A stretch of 64,000 nucleotides of DNA. Source: Roseateles oligotrophus. Its GTDB lineage: Bacteria > Pseudomonadota > Gammaproteobacteria > Burkholderiales > Burkholderiaceae_C. Position numbers and translations under genes: made by a program. A model generated the notes under the pieces. The model was not told where the DNA came from. It made no database searches and worked only from the letters and a program-made list of their open reading frames with translations. Shown here in pieces: positions 8,778-17,536 of the stretch. Location: the NCBI RefSeq assembly GCF_014204525.1, contig NZ_JACHLP010000003.1:186001-250000 (forward strand), read 5' to 3'. Numbering within the stretch: position 1 is the stretch's first letter; each line of letters begins with the position of its first letter.

Positions 8778-9551
8778 ATGCAATTCACCAGCCCCCTTCA
8801 ATCCATGACTTGTATCGCTGCGCTCGCAGCCGCCTGCACCGCTTTAAGCCCCGCCCACGCGGGTACCAGCAAGGCGGTCGACACCAACGGATCCATCCAG
8901 AACTTCGACATCCTGGGCGTCAAACTAGGCATGACCGAGGCACAAGCAGTTGCAGCCATCAAGGAACGTTTCCCAGCAGGAACAAAGGACAGCCGCGGCC
9001 GCGTCATAGCATTAAAGCAAACCGAGTACACGCTGCAGAATAGAACCACCGGCAAGCCCGTCCGCGCCGGTGTGCGCTTCGAGTTCTATCCGGACCAGAA
9101 AACCAACTACGACTTTGTCAAGATTCTGTTTAACGATGGCAAGGTCTGGGCGGTCTGGCGTGACGACACCACGTCCACGTATGCCTACGAAAAGACCATC
9201 GGCGACATGAGCTCCAAATACGCTGGCGCCGCGGCGATAGAAGACTACTTTGACATCCTGATCAATGGCCAGCGCACGAGTGACGGCAGCAAGGCCAAGA
9301 ACGGCTTCGAACTCTATCAAGGAGCCTGCGCCGACAACGCCCTGCCGTTCAAACGCGTGAACCAGGGTGATGGCATCAGCCTGCAAAGTTCCTGCAGCAA
9401 GGCCTTCCAAGTGAAATACGGCGTCCTGCAGACTAACGGAGCCAAGAGTCTCGGCAACGGCTACGCGCAACTGGTCGACCTCGATGCCGGACGCATCTTC
9501 ATGCAGTCGCTGAATGATGCTCCCGCTGCCACCGCAGGCGCCAAGCTATAA
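8778..9551 (+). CDS. Exported protein of unknown function
   Basis: A 257-residue protein with an N-terminal signal peptide (MQFTSPLQSMTCIAALAAAC, cleavage near AHAGT). The mature part starts with FDILGVKLGMTEAQAVAAIK, a motif seen at the start of several small periplasmic proteins in which a LGMT/MT-type helix precedes an alpha-beta fold. Cysteines at three positions in the C-terminal half (GACADN, SSCSK) could form a disulfide. Nothing nearby suggests a pathway. Confidence 0.8.
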   Translation: MQFTSPLQSMTCIAALAAACTALSPAHAGTSKAVDTNGSIQNFDILGVKLGMTEAQAVAAIKERFPAGTKDSRGRVIALKQTEYTLQNRTTGKPVRAGVRFEFYPDQKTNYDFVKILFNDGKVWAVWRDDTTSTYAYEKTIGDMSSKYAGAAAIEDYFDILINGQRTSDGSKAKNGFELYQGACADNALPFKRVNQGDGISLQSSCSKAFQVKYGVLQTNGAKSLGNGYAQLVDLDAGRIFMQSLNDAPAATAGAKL

Positions 9552-9632
9552 CGCACGCCCTCGATGTCGACAGGCGGTGTGGCATATCCATCCACACGAA
9601 GCGAGCAATTCACTTGCTTCTTGCCTCGGCAG

Positions 9633-9911
9633 TCAGCGAGGGTCGTCTGGCGGGATGTTGCACCAAGCACGCGCCGATTCTGGATTCAGTCGTTTCCATT
9701 GTTCGAGATCCCTGCCAGTCAACCCCCAGTTCCCTGGCTTCGTATCGAGCAGCGGCCCGTCGGCTCTGTCGGACTGCGGTTGCTCGGCTACGAACCGTGC
9801 CCGCCGTCTTTCTGGGACTGAAGGGTCAACGAACATCTGTTTCTGAGGATCCCATTTTGTGACGTTGACGCTGCCGAGCTTGCCGAATGGCTTTGCCAAG
9901 CCCGCAGCCAT
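9633..9911 (-). CDS. Small hypothetical protein, second of a coupled pair
   Basis: A 92-residue frame whose ATG (9911) directly follows the TAG of the upstream gene at 9912, so translation would be coupled. The sequence has a protein-like mix (VTKWDPQKQMFVDPSVPERR, then NWGLTGRDLEQWKRLNPESA) with several Trp residues and no membrane segment. I do not recognise it. Competing plus-strand frames here are low-complexity and less convincing. Confidence 0.5.
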   Translation of the reverse strand: MAAGLAKPFGKLGSVNVTKWDPQKQMFVDPSVPERRRARFVAEQPQSDRADGPLLDTKPGNWGLTGRDLEQWKRLNPESARAWCNIPPDDPR

Positions 9912-10136
9912 CTACGGAAAGAGCAGTGAGAGCACCCGGTTATATGCCGGATCCCGGAGGTAGGTGGTTTCACCGTCACGAATGCTCTGCCTGACCTCCT
10001 CGACCCACTCGTCGAACCAAGTCTCTTGCGCAGGACTGAGGCTCAGCGGATACGCCCTGGCCGCGATGAAATACACGGACAGTGTGGAGCGGCGCACGCC
10101 ATTGACAAGGCGCATGGCGTTCAAAACGCTCACCAA
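9912..10136 (-). CDS. Small hypothetical protein, first of a coupled pair
   Basis: A 74-residue protein, start at 10136. The C-terminal half looks like a genuine folded helical segment (LSPAQETWFDEWVEEVRQSI, then YLRDPAYNRVLSLLFP). No family is recognised. Its stop is followed immediately by the ATG of the next gene, so the two form a mini-operon. Such small adjoining pairs can be toxin-antitoxin modules, but no toxin fold is visible, so this is only a possibility. Confidence 0.55.
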   Translation of the reverse strand: MVSVLNAMRLVNGVRRSTLSVYFIAARAYPLSLSPAQETWFDEWVEEVRQSIRDGETTYLRDPAYNRVLSLLFP

Positions 10137-10450
10137 ATCGGGACACCGATAGCCCTACGCTCCCGGGCCTGAAGCCGATATCGGACCTCAATGCGCAGAC
10201 TGACAGATCTGCCGCGACGGCGGCGAAGTGCTCGACTCATGCCGCGCGCGTTGTTCGCAGGTTCGATGACCCGGTAGGGTTGCGACTTGCAAGCCGCTAC
10301 TCGCTCTCGACAACCTACCGGAATGACAGCGTCGGCTCCCGGCTCGTAAGGGCATTGTTCCAGGAGCAAAGGCCCAATTCTGGCTGAGTGCGGTGCAAAC
10401 TGGCCGCTGCCTGCAGCACGTAGTTGCTGAGCGACCTGCAACCCAATCTG
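10137..10450. other. Stretch without a credible gene
   Basis: About 310 bp between the small gene pair and the NYN nuclease gene. Two overlapping minus-strand frames exist but are Arg/Cys-rich, low in hydrophobic residues and lack ribosome binding sites. I see no repeats or RNA structure that I can support. Confidence 0.4.
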
Positions 10451-11692
10451 TCAACCCCGGACGTCTTGGGAACGGTCCACATCGAGGCTGAGCTTCAGCG
10501 CGGGCACGTAAAGCTTGTCTCCGACCAGCTCATATGACAGCACACGTTCTTCGACCACTGCACGGGAGCTCGCCCATTCGCGATACTGGTCGTTGCTGAT
10601 CACTGCGCTGCGGGGGGCTTCCGCGTGCAACAAGATGATCTCGTCGGCCTCCCTCTTGTTGCGGCAAATGTGGACTCTCGCATACCGCTCGTAGCGAGCG
10701 GCGAGCGCCTTCTGGTTCGTCGACAAGCGGTAGCGGATCGAGCTGTCAAACATGAGCGTCACGCGGTACCTCTGGGAGATGGCCGGGACCAAGACGTCCA
10801 AGGCAGCCGTCCCGAACAAGGTTCCATGGTCGTAGCAAAGGTTGTTGCCGTCGATGACGAAATGCTCGATGGTGGTGGTGGTCTTGATGAGGCCCTTCAC
10901 CTGCTTTTCAACCTTGCCGACTAGCTCCTCCAGTTTTGTCTGCTTGAACTGCGACCGCCCCAGGACGGCGTTGGGGTCACGATCATTAAACGCCTGCTCG
11001 CATTCTTCGTGAGTACGCCATTTGTCGCTGCGGCTGAAGGAGTTCTCAAGGGCTACCTTGAAGGCTTTGCAGCGCCGGATCGTGTCTTGCACGCGATTCA
11101 GTTCGAGCTGCAGCTCATTGAGCTGGCGCACAGGGCCGGCGATCGCCGCTACCAGGTCCTCGTTACGCGCTCGGATGGCGTCCAGCCTCGGACGGGTGCG
11201 GTCCACCACCTTCTGCAAGGCATCGATGGCCGCTTGGGCAAGTAGCGGATCGAACTTCCTGACGCGGTCGATTTCACTCTTGGCCTCCCGCAAAGCGCGT
11301 TCCGCAGTCAACTTCCTGGACTTGAGATCCTCTACGGATTGCTTCTGAGCACTCAGGCTTTTCTGTAACTGCTCGACGTGGCGTCGGGCAATGGTTCTCT
11401 CAGGCGCGAACCAGGTGCGTGGGTTGAAGCCAATGCGAAGCTTGGGCTCGGTGAGCTCGATCTCGGACTCCAAGCCGCTCTCTGCCTCATGCGCTCCCTG
11501 CAAGGCTGCAGTGGCCGCTGCGAGGTCGCGTTCGCACTGGTGCAACTTGGCATTTGCAGATTCGAAGTCAAATGTCTGGAAGTTGGCCAGCATCGTCTGC
11601 CAGTGAGGCAGTTTGCTGTTGGCTTCACGCAGCTGGGTTTCCAGCGCTTCGATCTCTTCTTCGAACGGATTGACGATCACTGAGTGCTCCAT
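10451..11692 (-). CDS. Coiled-coil protein with C-terminal NYN/PIN-like ribonuclease domain
   Basis: A 413-residue protein from ATG 11692 (an upstream start at 11728 adds 12 residues). Residues ~8-265 are almost entirely heptad-rich coiled coil (EEEIEALETQLREANSKL; KSLSAQKQSVEDLKSRKL). The last ~140 residues are an NYN domain of the Zc3h12a/PIN-like superfamily, with the acidic positions in FVIDGNNLCYD, LMFDSS, EADEIILLHA and VISNDQYREW. NYN domains cleave RNA in a metal-dependent way. It is the last gene of a four-gene leftward operon. A long coiled coil fused to a nuclease resembles effector proteins of defence systems, but that role is inference. Confidence 0.82.
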   Translation of the reverse strand: MEHSVIVNPFEEEIEALETQLREANSKLPHWQTMLANFQTFDFESANAKLHQCERDLAAATAALQGAHEAESGLESEIELTEPKLRIGFNPRTWFAPERTIARRHVEQLQKSLSAQKQSVEDLKSRKLTAERALREAKSEIDRVRKFDPLLAQAAIDALQKVVDRTRPRLDAIRARNEDLVAAIAGPVRQLNELQLELNRVQDTIRRCKAFKVALENSFSRSDKWRTHEECEQAFNDRDPNAVLGRSQFKQTKLEELVGKVEKQVKGLIKTTTTIEHFVIDGNNLCYDHGTLFGTAALDVLVPAISQRYRVTLMFDSSIRYRLSTNQKALAARYERYARVHICRNKREADEIILLHAEAPRSAVISNDQYREWASSRAVVEERVLSYELVGDKLYVPALKLSLDVDRSQDVRG

Positions 11693-11739
11693 GTGGGGAA
11701 TGGGTCGGGCCTGCTGGTCGCGATGCAAACGCGCTGAAT

Positions 11740-11976
11740 TTAGGCAGGGGCGCTGGTATCGGCCGGGCCAGCCGGCTTGATGGGCGCCGGTTTGATGGTG
11801 GAGCGACTGGACTTGCGCCAGGTCTTGGCGACCACTGCGCCGGCAGCAAAGGTCAGGGCGTAGGAGACCAGCAGACGCAGGGGGTGGAAACGATGACGAT
11901 CATGGGCTGCTCCTTCTTGGTGGATAGGTGGTGATAGATCAGATGGAATCAGCGGCCTCGGTGCCAGAGATTCCAT
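11740..11976 (-). CDS. Small single-span membrane protein, start uncertain
   Basis: The frame contains one hydrophobic segment (LRLLVSYALTFAAGAVVA) followed by a basic and then Pro/Ala-rich tail, as in a small inner-membrane protein. The only ATG in frame, at 11976, overlaps the end of the upstream gene by 38 bp. An ATG at about 11905 has a good AAGGAG site but lies in a different frame that stops after 16 codons. Either a frameshift or sequencing error separates that start from the membrane segment, or the overlapping start is used. Confidence 0.45.
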   Translation of the reverse strand: MESLAPRPLIPSDLSPPIHQEGAAHDRHRFHPLRLLVSYALTFAAGAVVAKTWRKSSRSTIKPAPIKPAGPADTSAPA

Positions 11977-12799
11977 CCTCTAGCAGCAGCAAGGCCGTGA
12001 TCGGCGTGCCGCACTTGCCGCAGAAGTTCGCGCTTGGCGACGCCGGCGTGGCGCAATTGGGGCAACTGCGGAGCGCTGCCTTCTGGCGCATGTAGGCGAT
12101 GTGCAGGACACAAGGGACGGTGACTCGGTAAGCCGGGCTGCCCAGGTCGAAGACGGTCCACACTGCCGTCAGAGCCCATCCGATCGGACCAGCAAACGCG
12201 CCCAGAGCACGCATCAGGGCTGCATTTCCTGCGAACGTAAGTCCTCGGCCAAGGATCGCCTTGGACAGCGCATTGACCACAATCAGCGTCACCCTGAAGG
12301 AGCCAAAGCCGGAGGCCTTGATCAACCCCTGCAAGACCGCAAAAGCTGCTGGGCCAGCGCCAGGCTTGTAGACGCCACCAAACTCCTTGAACATCTCGTC
12401 GCGCTGTTCTTCGGTCATGTCTTCGAACGCCTTCTTGAGCACGACCATGATGATGGTCGCCTCCATCGACTCACAGGATTCGTCCTTGTTCGTCTTCACG
12501 TCCATATGGCTGGCCACGTCGCGAACAATCTCTCGGTACGGGACGCCCTCGCCGCCTCGGAAGAAGTTCATGACGGTGTGGCCACCGTAGCGCTTGAGCA
12601 CCTCCACGAGCAGAGCTCGGCTCTGGGGGGAGACGTAGCCTACCTCCTTGGACGCGACCAGGGTGCTGAGTGTGTCGGCAGCCAGCGATACCCGACCCTT
12701 GCCCTGATCGGTGACGTAATCGATCAAGGCTGCGATGTCTTCGAATTCGGCGTTGTCGATCAGGTCGGCCAGATCGATGTCGGCAATGAGCGATGCCAT
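11939..12799 (-). CDS. YaaW/UPF0174-like protein with C-terminal zinc ribbon
   Basis: About 286 residues from ATG 12799 (a TTG at 12817 overlapping the upstream stop is the alternative). The body matches the E. coli YaaW (UPF0174/DUF3944) layout: an N-terminal helical domain (IDLADLIDNAEFEDIAALID), RYGGHTVMNFFRGGEGVPYR, and a glycine-rich hydrophobic region ending GSPAYRVTVPCVLHIAYMR. Beyond the usual end it adds a zinc ribbon, CPNCA...CGKCG, near residue 260. YaaW function is poorly understood; related proteins occur in stress and antiphage islands. It is the second gene of the HTH-YaaW-TM-NYN operon. Confidence 0.82.
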   Translation of the reverse strand: MASLIADIDLADLIDNAEFEDIAALIDYVTDQGKGRVSLAADTLSTLVASKEVGYVSPQSRALLVEVLKRYGGHTVMNFFRGGEGVPYREIVRDVASHMDVKTNKDESCESMEATIIMVVLKKAFEDMTEEQRDEMFKEFGGVYKPGAGPAAFAVLQGLIKASGFGSFRVTLIVVNALSKAILGRGLTFAGNAALMRALGAFAGPIGWALTAVWTVFDLGSPAYRVTVPCVLHIAYMRQKAALRSCPNCATPASPSANFCGKCGTPITALLLLEDGISGTEAADSI

Positions 12800-12813
12800 G
12801 GGGTAGGTCCGTT

Positions 12814-13467
12814 TCAAGCGTGGTTGGAGTTCTTCGCTGCAGCAACGGCTGCGGCGTGTTGATTGGTGAGCGCGGAGCCCAGCGAGGCGGCCAGAGCCAG
12901 CATTTGGGCGACCTTCTCGCTTGAACCGCCTGCTGCCATAAGCGACAAGGCGCCCAGCGACAGCGTCGTTCGTCGGCGAACTTCGTTTTGTTCGTCCATG
13001 GTCTTGCGTTGCTCGGGCGAGGGTTGCTGGCCCCTCGGGGGAATGTCCGGATGAACCTGGTTCTTCTCCAGCACCCGGACTGCCATGGAGACTTCGCCCA
13101 TGCTGTCGCCCACGATCTGACGCGCAGCCGCGTAATTGGCAGAGTAGGCCGTGACCGCCGCAACGAGAGCGCGCCAGTCACTCGGGGTCATCAGGAGGAA
13201 GGCAACCGGAATTCCAATCGCGTCAGCCATCTTTTGGACCGTCTCCAGATTGGGAGCGCGCCGATCGGGGCCCGCCTTCTTTGTTTCGAGCAGCGGGCGA
13301 ATCGTGGTCCGCGACATCTGCGTGGTGCGTGCAATGTCGATCGGGCGCATCTTGCTCGGCGTTCCGTCCTGATCAGGGCCGGCGACTCGAAGTGTGGCCT
13401 TAACGTTCTGGGCGATTTGCTGGAGCGACAACGAAGTTGCGTTGACCGGCGGTTGGAAGTGACTCAT
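12814..13467 (-). CDS. HTH transcriptional regulator, first gene of the NYN operon
   Basis: A 217-residue protein. The N-terminal ~100 residues hold a Cro/C1-like HTH (MRPIDIARTTQMSRTTIRPL, then APNLETVQKMADAIGIPVAF). The C-terminal part is Ala-rich and predicted helical (SLGALSLMAAGG), with a weakly hydrophobic stretch that could mediate oligomerisation. It overlaps or abuts the YaaW-like gene. The natural inference is that it represses its own four-gene operon from the 13468-13500 promoter region, where an imperfect AT-rich palindrome-like sequence (tggatcgaaaacaatccata) lies about 60 bp upstream. Confidence 0.85.
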   Translation of the reverse strand: MSHFQPPVNATSLSLQQIAQNVKATLRVAGPDQDGTPSKMRPIDIARTTQMSRTTIRPLLETKKAGPDRRAPNLETVQKMADAIGIPVAFLLMTPSDWRALVAAVTAYSANYAAARQIVGDSMGEVSMAVRVLEKNQVHPDIPPRGQQPSPEQRKTMDEQNEVRRRTTLSLGALSLMAAGGSSEKVAQMLALAASLGSALTNQHAAAVAAAKNSNHA

Positions 13468-14053
13468 TTCGGTTGAGAGCGACGCTGTTTCAATGTCCGC
13501 AGATTACCGTGACGCAGCCACCCAAACAACAAAATGGATCGAAAACAATCCATATTCACAATTAGTGGATCGTCTACTGATCATTCGTATCGAAATCGAT
13601 CCATTTCAACCGATCGCCGCAGACGGGCGAATGCACCAGGCTCCAACTTCGGGCAGGCAAAGGCACAAGCCCATGGCCGCTCAACGCCCCTTCGCCGACA
13701 TGGTATCGCCTACGTTGGACCGTTTTAGGTCGACGGCGCGAGACCGCCGGGGCGGATAGCAGTCGTTCGATCGGGCCGCTGATGTGCTGCGGCGGAAGGG
13801 CTGGTGTCGGAGGTGGAGCCGACAGTTGGGGTGGGCGGCTATGAATGATCGGTCTTCGCGGGCGGCGGCGGTGCCTGCCTGACGATCACCTACAACCCCA
13901 TGGTCCTGCCCAAGGGCGTGGAGCCTTCTGCCGATCCGATGATTGCTGCCCGGGCAGCGCCCTACGCCGTCGGGCTCGGCCGGCGCCTGGTTGAGGGAGC
14001 CAAGCAGCAGTAGCCACGATGCAAGTCTGCACGGCTCATTGAAGTGCGGCCGA
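13468..14053. other. Gap holding a broken gene tail
   Basis: About 585 bp. The part nearest 13467 is AT-richer and is probably the promoter of the HTH operon. From about 13837 to the TAG at 14011-14013 the plus strand reads SVFAGGGGACLTITYNPMVL, then VEPSADPMIAARAAPYAVGL, then GRRLVEGAKQQ, a protein-like C-terminus without a start (a TGA lies just upstream). It is the tail of an unidentified gene, left by rearrangement. Confidence 0.45.
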
Positions 14054-15463
14054 TCATCCGTCACCCCAGTCCCGATTGACGTCCTCTTGAGTAAGGGATG
14101 GTTTGCTGGCCTTGGGCTTAGGCACAGCTCCCCGCTTCGGACTTTCTCGGCCTTGCGCTGCTACCGATCGAGGGCGTCGAACAGCATCAGATTGCACAAG
14201 TGATGTCGAGTCGGACGGGGACTGGTCGGCTTGTTGGCCAGCACGATCATCGGGAGTGATGGAGTCCATCAAGTTTGCCAAGTTCAATCTGGCCTTGCGC
14301 GCATCTGCCGCAAGTCGCAACTGCTGCTGTGCTTGCTTGTCCGTCAGATCAAATGGACAGCGGAGGTCCTCCCGGATCTTCTTCCCTTCTTCGAGGTGAC
14401 TCCGGACCAGTTCGACCCGCGTGCGAAAGGCTGAGAACTGCGTAGACATGTACGCACTTCTCATTTCCTCCACCCCGATTTTCACGTCACGGCCTCTCTT
14501 CGATTCCCGCTCTATGGAGTACGTCAACTCGATGAGCGAGACGATGATCCGTTTGACACCGTTAGACATCCAATGAATAGCGCGCGCCTCCGTCTCGGGA
14601 TCAAACGACAGCAATTCACCGCAGGAGTTCCGGAGCGCCTTCAGATACGCAATGAAGTCCTTATGCTCGGAATGTTCCGGAAACATGATGACTGGCCGAT
14701 GCGTGAAGCGTTGCATGTCCTGATCATGTTGAGCCATGAGGCGATGGCCAAAGTTGTAGTTTCCGATCGCGAAACTTGGCACCTTCAGTTCCCGCATCAT
14801 GTGAAGCATCTGAACGGCATGGGCACCGGAGCCCTTGCCTTGCGTGATGCTTTGGATCTCGTCCATCACCAAGAAGAAGCAACCCTCACGATAGAGCTTC
14901 CTCCTCAACGTTTGCTTCGTCCTGACATCTGCCCTTTTGAAGTCAAAGCCGCCACCAAGTTGGCCGTGAATCAAGTTGAGCATGTCGATGGAGGTCTTCG
15001 CAGTGTGTGCCTTAAAGAAAACACCCCCGATGATCGGGAGCGGCCCACAGTCGGGCGTAGCAGTCTGGCTCGCTGTTGGTCCAAGAACGCGCTGGATAGC
15101 CCCACTGAGCGACGTCTTTCCGACACCGGCCTCAGACGTAATGATCGTGGTGGATGGCTCAGGCAAGCTATCCAGGTAGTCCACGGAGTTGATCGTGCCC
15201 ACAAAGGCCCGCTCATCTTCGTAGTAACTTCTGACGTGCGATCTGGCTTCGCCCAGCACCCGGCGCACCACCTGAACATCTTGATCGGTTGGTTCGTAAA
15301 CGCTGTCCAGGTGTTTTCTCAGCGTCCTGGTTGCATCTTCGAGGTCGAGTTGCTCGATCGATGGCAGTATCGGAAGGGGAATGCGCATCCTTTCAACAAG
15401 CGCCTCATCCGAGATATCAGGAAGTAGGTACTGCATCCAAGCAGAGTTCGATTGTTTCGGCAT
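14054..15463 (-). CDS. tnsC: TnsC/TniB-like AAA+ transposition regulator
   Basis: A 469-residue protein from ATG 15463 (a TTG at 15475 overlaps tnsB). The AAA+ signature is clear: Walker A SEAGVGKTSL near residue 113 and Walker B CFFLVMDEIQS near 198. In Tn7-like elements TnsC is the ATP-dependent switch that links a target-selecting TniQ protein to the TnsA/TnsB transposase. The C-terminal ~90 residues are Ser/Lys-rich and disordered-looking, as expected for a TnsA/TnsB-interacting tail. It follows tnsB with only a few bases between, in the order A-B-C on the minus strand. Confidence 0.9.
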   Translation of the reverse strand: MPKQSNSAWMQYLLPDISDEALVERMRIPLPILPSIEQLDLEDATRTLRKHLDSVYEPTDQDVQVVRRVLGEARSHVRSYYEDERAFVGTINSVDYLDSLPEPSTTIITSEAGVGKTSLSGAIQRVLGPTASQTATPDCGPLPIIGGVFFKAHTAKTSIDMLNLIHGQLGGGFDFKRADVRTKQTLRRKLYREGCFFLVMDEIQSITQGKGSGAHAVQMLHMMRELKVPSFAIGNYNFGHRLMAQHDQDMQRFTHRPVIMFPEHSEHKDFIAYLKALRNSCGELLSFDPETEARAIHWMSNGVKRIIVSLIELTYSIERESKRGRDVKIGVEEMRSAYMSTQFSAFRTRVELVRSHLEEGKKIREDLRCPFDLTDKQAQQQLRLAADARKARLNLANLMDSITPDDRAGQQADQSPSDSTSLVQSDAVRRPRSVAAQGRESPKRGAVPKPKASKPSLTQEDVNRDWGDG

Positions 15464-15471
15464 TCCAGTCC

Positions 15472-17535
15472 TCAAAGCTTCGCGTCGCTGGTCTCTTGCT
15501 TCGCCGCACCCTTCTTGGCCTTTGGCGTGCCCTTGCGAATTTCCTTCTTGCTTCTCTGTCCAGTCTGGTTCAGCAACTCAATCTCCGCGTTATTCACTTC
15601 TGCGTCCCTGGTACTCACGATTTCAGTCAACGCCGACGCGTACATCGACTCATAGGCCTCGTGCTCGGACATCGTCATCGAGTTCTCAAGCGCACTGCCG
15701 CGAACCCTGTCGACCCATTCGACCTCGTACATCTTTCCGCCGAGCAGAATCCACATTACGCGGGTGCTGATATCAAGCCCATAGCCGACCAACCTCTTGC
15801 CTTCGTTCTTCATCAGCAGGCGTCCGAAATCGGCCCGCTGGTCGGGGTCGAAAGGCTGATAGCGCGCGCCGCGGAATCGCAATGCCTTCTTGTAGACCTT
15901 GAACTCGACCTTCTGCAGGTACATCGTGACGAGTTCTTCAACCTCCAAGATTTGCCCCGCCAACCGACCGCGCTCCTTGAGATCAGCGTACAAATCGTGG
16001 GAGGTGAAGATTCCACGGGACAGTTCATTCGGCGTCGCCCGATCGCGGATGTCCCTCGACTTGTTTCCTGCAATGAGCTTCAAGAAGTGCTCACGGGCCA
16101 TTTGCAGTGGAGATTGATTGGAGATGATGTAGGTCGGCGCACCGCTCATCTTTTTCTCTCGATCATGAGTTGATTCCGACTGGGCGTTTCCGCGCGGGGT
16201 GTAAGCCGGCGGCATCTCGTGGGAGACCGGCGAATGCAGGCTTTTGTGAAGGTTCTTGATGGACGCCGCGCTGCCAGCACCGCCGTCGTGCTTCAAGGCC
16301 AAAGGCGAAATTCGTACGGGCCAGTCGTCATCCGAGATCTTGAGACCCAGGATGCGGGCGTATAGCGACTTCGGTATTCCCATGCAGAAGAGCGCTTGCT
16401 TGTACGCTCTGTCAGCCTCGACCCCATGGGTGTACGAGACACCCAGCACCTCTGCGCTGAGGTGGCAGATGATTTGAACAATGCACTGCTTCTGCAGCAC
16501 ATAGCCCTCCAACGTGCTGCGCGGATGCGCAATGCTGTAGCTGGCGTCGTAGCTGACGCGCTCGGCCAAGTCCTGAACTGCTTGCGAGAATGATCCCTGA
16601 TGCGGTTGGTACTTCTGACGGAACTCCTGCTCTGTGAGCAAATACTTGTAGACCTGCTCTTCGCCAAGCACTTTGAAGAGCTGGTAGTCGTATTGACCGT
16701 ACGACGGAAATGGCTTTCCCTGTGGGTGGTAGCTCTCCCGTCTCCCCCTTCTCTTGGGCGCGCGTTGAACCACCCTGGTCAAACATCCGAAATGTGAGAT
16801 CAATGCTCTACGATAGACAGCGCGCAGGGTCATGCCGATCTCTGCATTGCTTTCGAAAGACTTGACGATGGTATTTCTCACTTCAGGGGTCACGTCAAAT
16901 CCGTGCTCCCGTCCGTGAGACGACGACCGGCCAAGCCGAACAGCAAAACCGGTCTCGGGATTGGGAGGTCTATCGTCGCGGCTGTACGTGCCCCGACCAT
17001 TGGGTGCAGGCAGCAACGCCCATTTCTTCTTCCCGAAGGCCAAGTACACGATCAACCAGGTCCGGAACCTCTGCCTGTTTTTGTCGCATTGATTCGCATA
17101 CCGGTTCATGGCCGAGATGGGGTCCACGTCGCCGAAGATCAGCTCGTAGTCCATCGCTGCGGCAGATATGACGGCGGCGCGCCGCTCTACCCGATCCTGA
17201 GGCGTCTCTATGGTTTTGCCATCGATATCGGGACGCGGCTTGGTAAAGCGATCCGCGGTATCGAAGTGAATCCCTGAGTAGTCGCTCAGCCAAGGAGGCA
17301 CCTTCTTCCGATTGGCAGCATCAACCTCCTTGAGGCGCCCCGCGCGAAGACCCTTCGTGAAGGACTCGAGCGCGACATAGTGCAACCGCCCTTCCCGCGC
17401 CTTCCTGTCCGCATCCTCGAAGCTGGTGAGCACCACTCGCCCAGCCTCCTGGTCGGTGTAGATCTGGTAATAGATCACCCCTTTCCGAAGTTCCCCGAAG
17501 CCACTCGGCGCGATCAGCTGTGTAGCAAGCGTCAT
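15472..17535 (-). CDS. tnsB: TnsB-like DDE transposase
   Basis: A 687-residue protein from ATG 17535, which is 2 bases past the tnsA stop. The DDE triad can be placed at Asp330 (SYDASYS), Asp417 (LKHDGGAG) and Glu454 (NAQSESTHD), with the usual spacing of the retroviral-integrase fold. The C-terminal region is basic (KKEIRKGTPKAKKGAAK), the segment that contacts TnsC in Tn7. TnsB binds the element ends and makes the 3' strand cuts. The protein appears intact. Confidence 0.92.
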   Translation of the reverse strand: MTLATQLIAPSGFGELRKGVIYYQIYTDQEAGRVVLTSFEDADRKAREGRLHYVALESFTKGLRAGRLKEVDAANRKKVPPWLSDYSGIHFDTADRFTKPRPDIDGKTIETPQDRVERRAAVISAAAMDYELIFGDVDPISAMNRYANQCDKNRQRFRTWLIVYLAFGKKKWALLPAPNGRGTYSRDDRPPNPETGFAVRLGRSSSHGREHGFDVTPEVRNTIVKSFESNAEIGMTLRAVYRRALISHFGCLTRVVQRAPKRRGRRESYHPQGKPFPSYGQYDYQLFKVLGEEQVYKYLLTEQEFRQKYQPHQGSFSQAVQDLAERVSYDASYSIAHPRSTLEGYVLQKQCIVQIICHLSAEVLGVSYTHGVEADRAYKQALFCMGIPKSLYARILGLKISDDDWPVRISPLALKHDGGAGSAASIKNLHKSLHSPVSHEMPPAYTPRGNAQSESTHDREKKMSGAPTYIISNQSPLQMAREHFLKLIAGNKSRDIRDRATPNELSRGIFTSHDLYADLKERGRLAGQILEVEELVTMYLQKVEFKVYKKALRFRGARYQPFDPDQRADFGRLLMKNEGKRLVGYGLDISTRVMWILLGGKMYEVEWVDRVRGSALENSMTMSEHEAYESMYASALTEIVSTRDAEVNNAEIELLNQTGQRSKKEIRKGTPKAKKGAAKQETSDAKL

Positions 17536-17536
17536 G

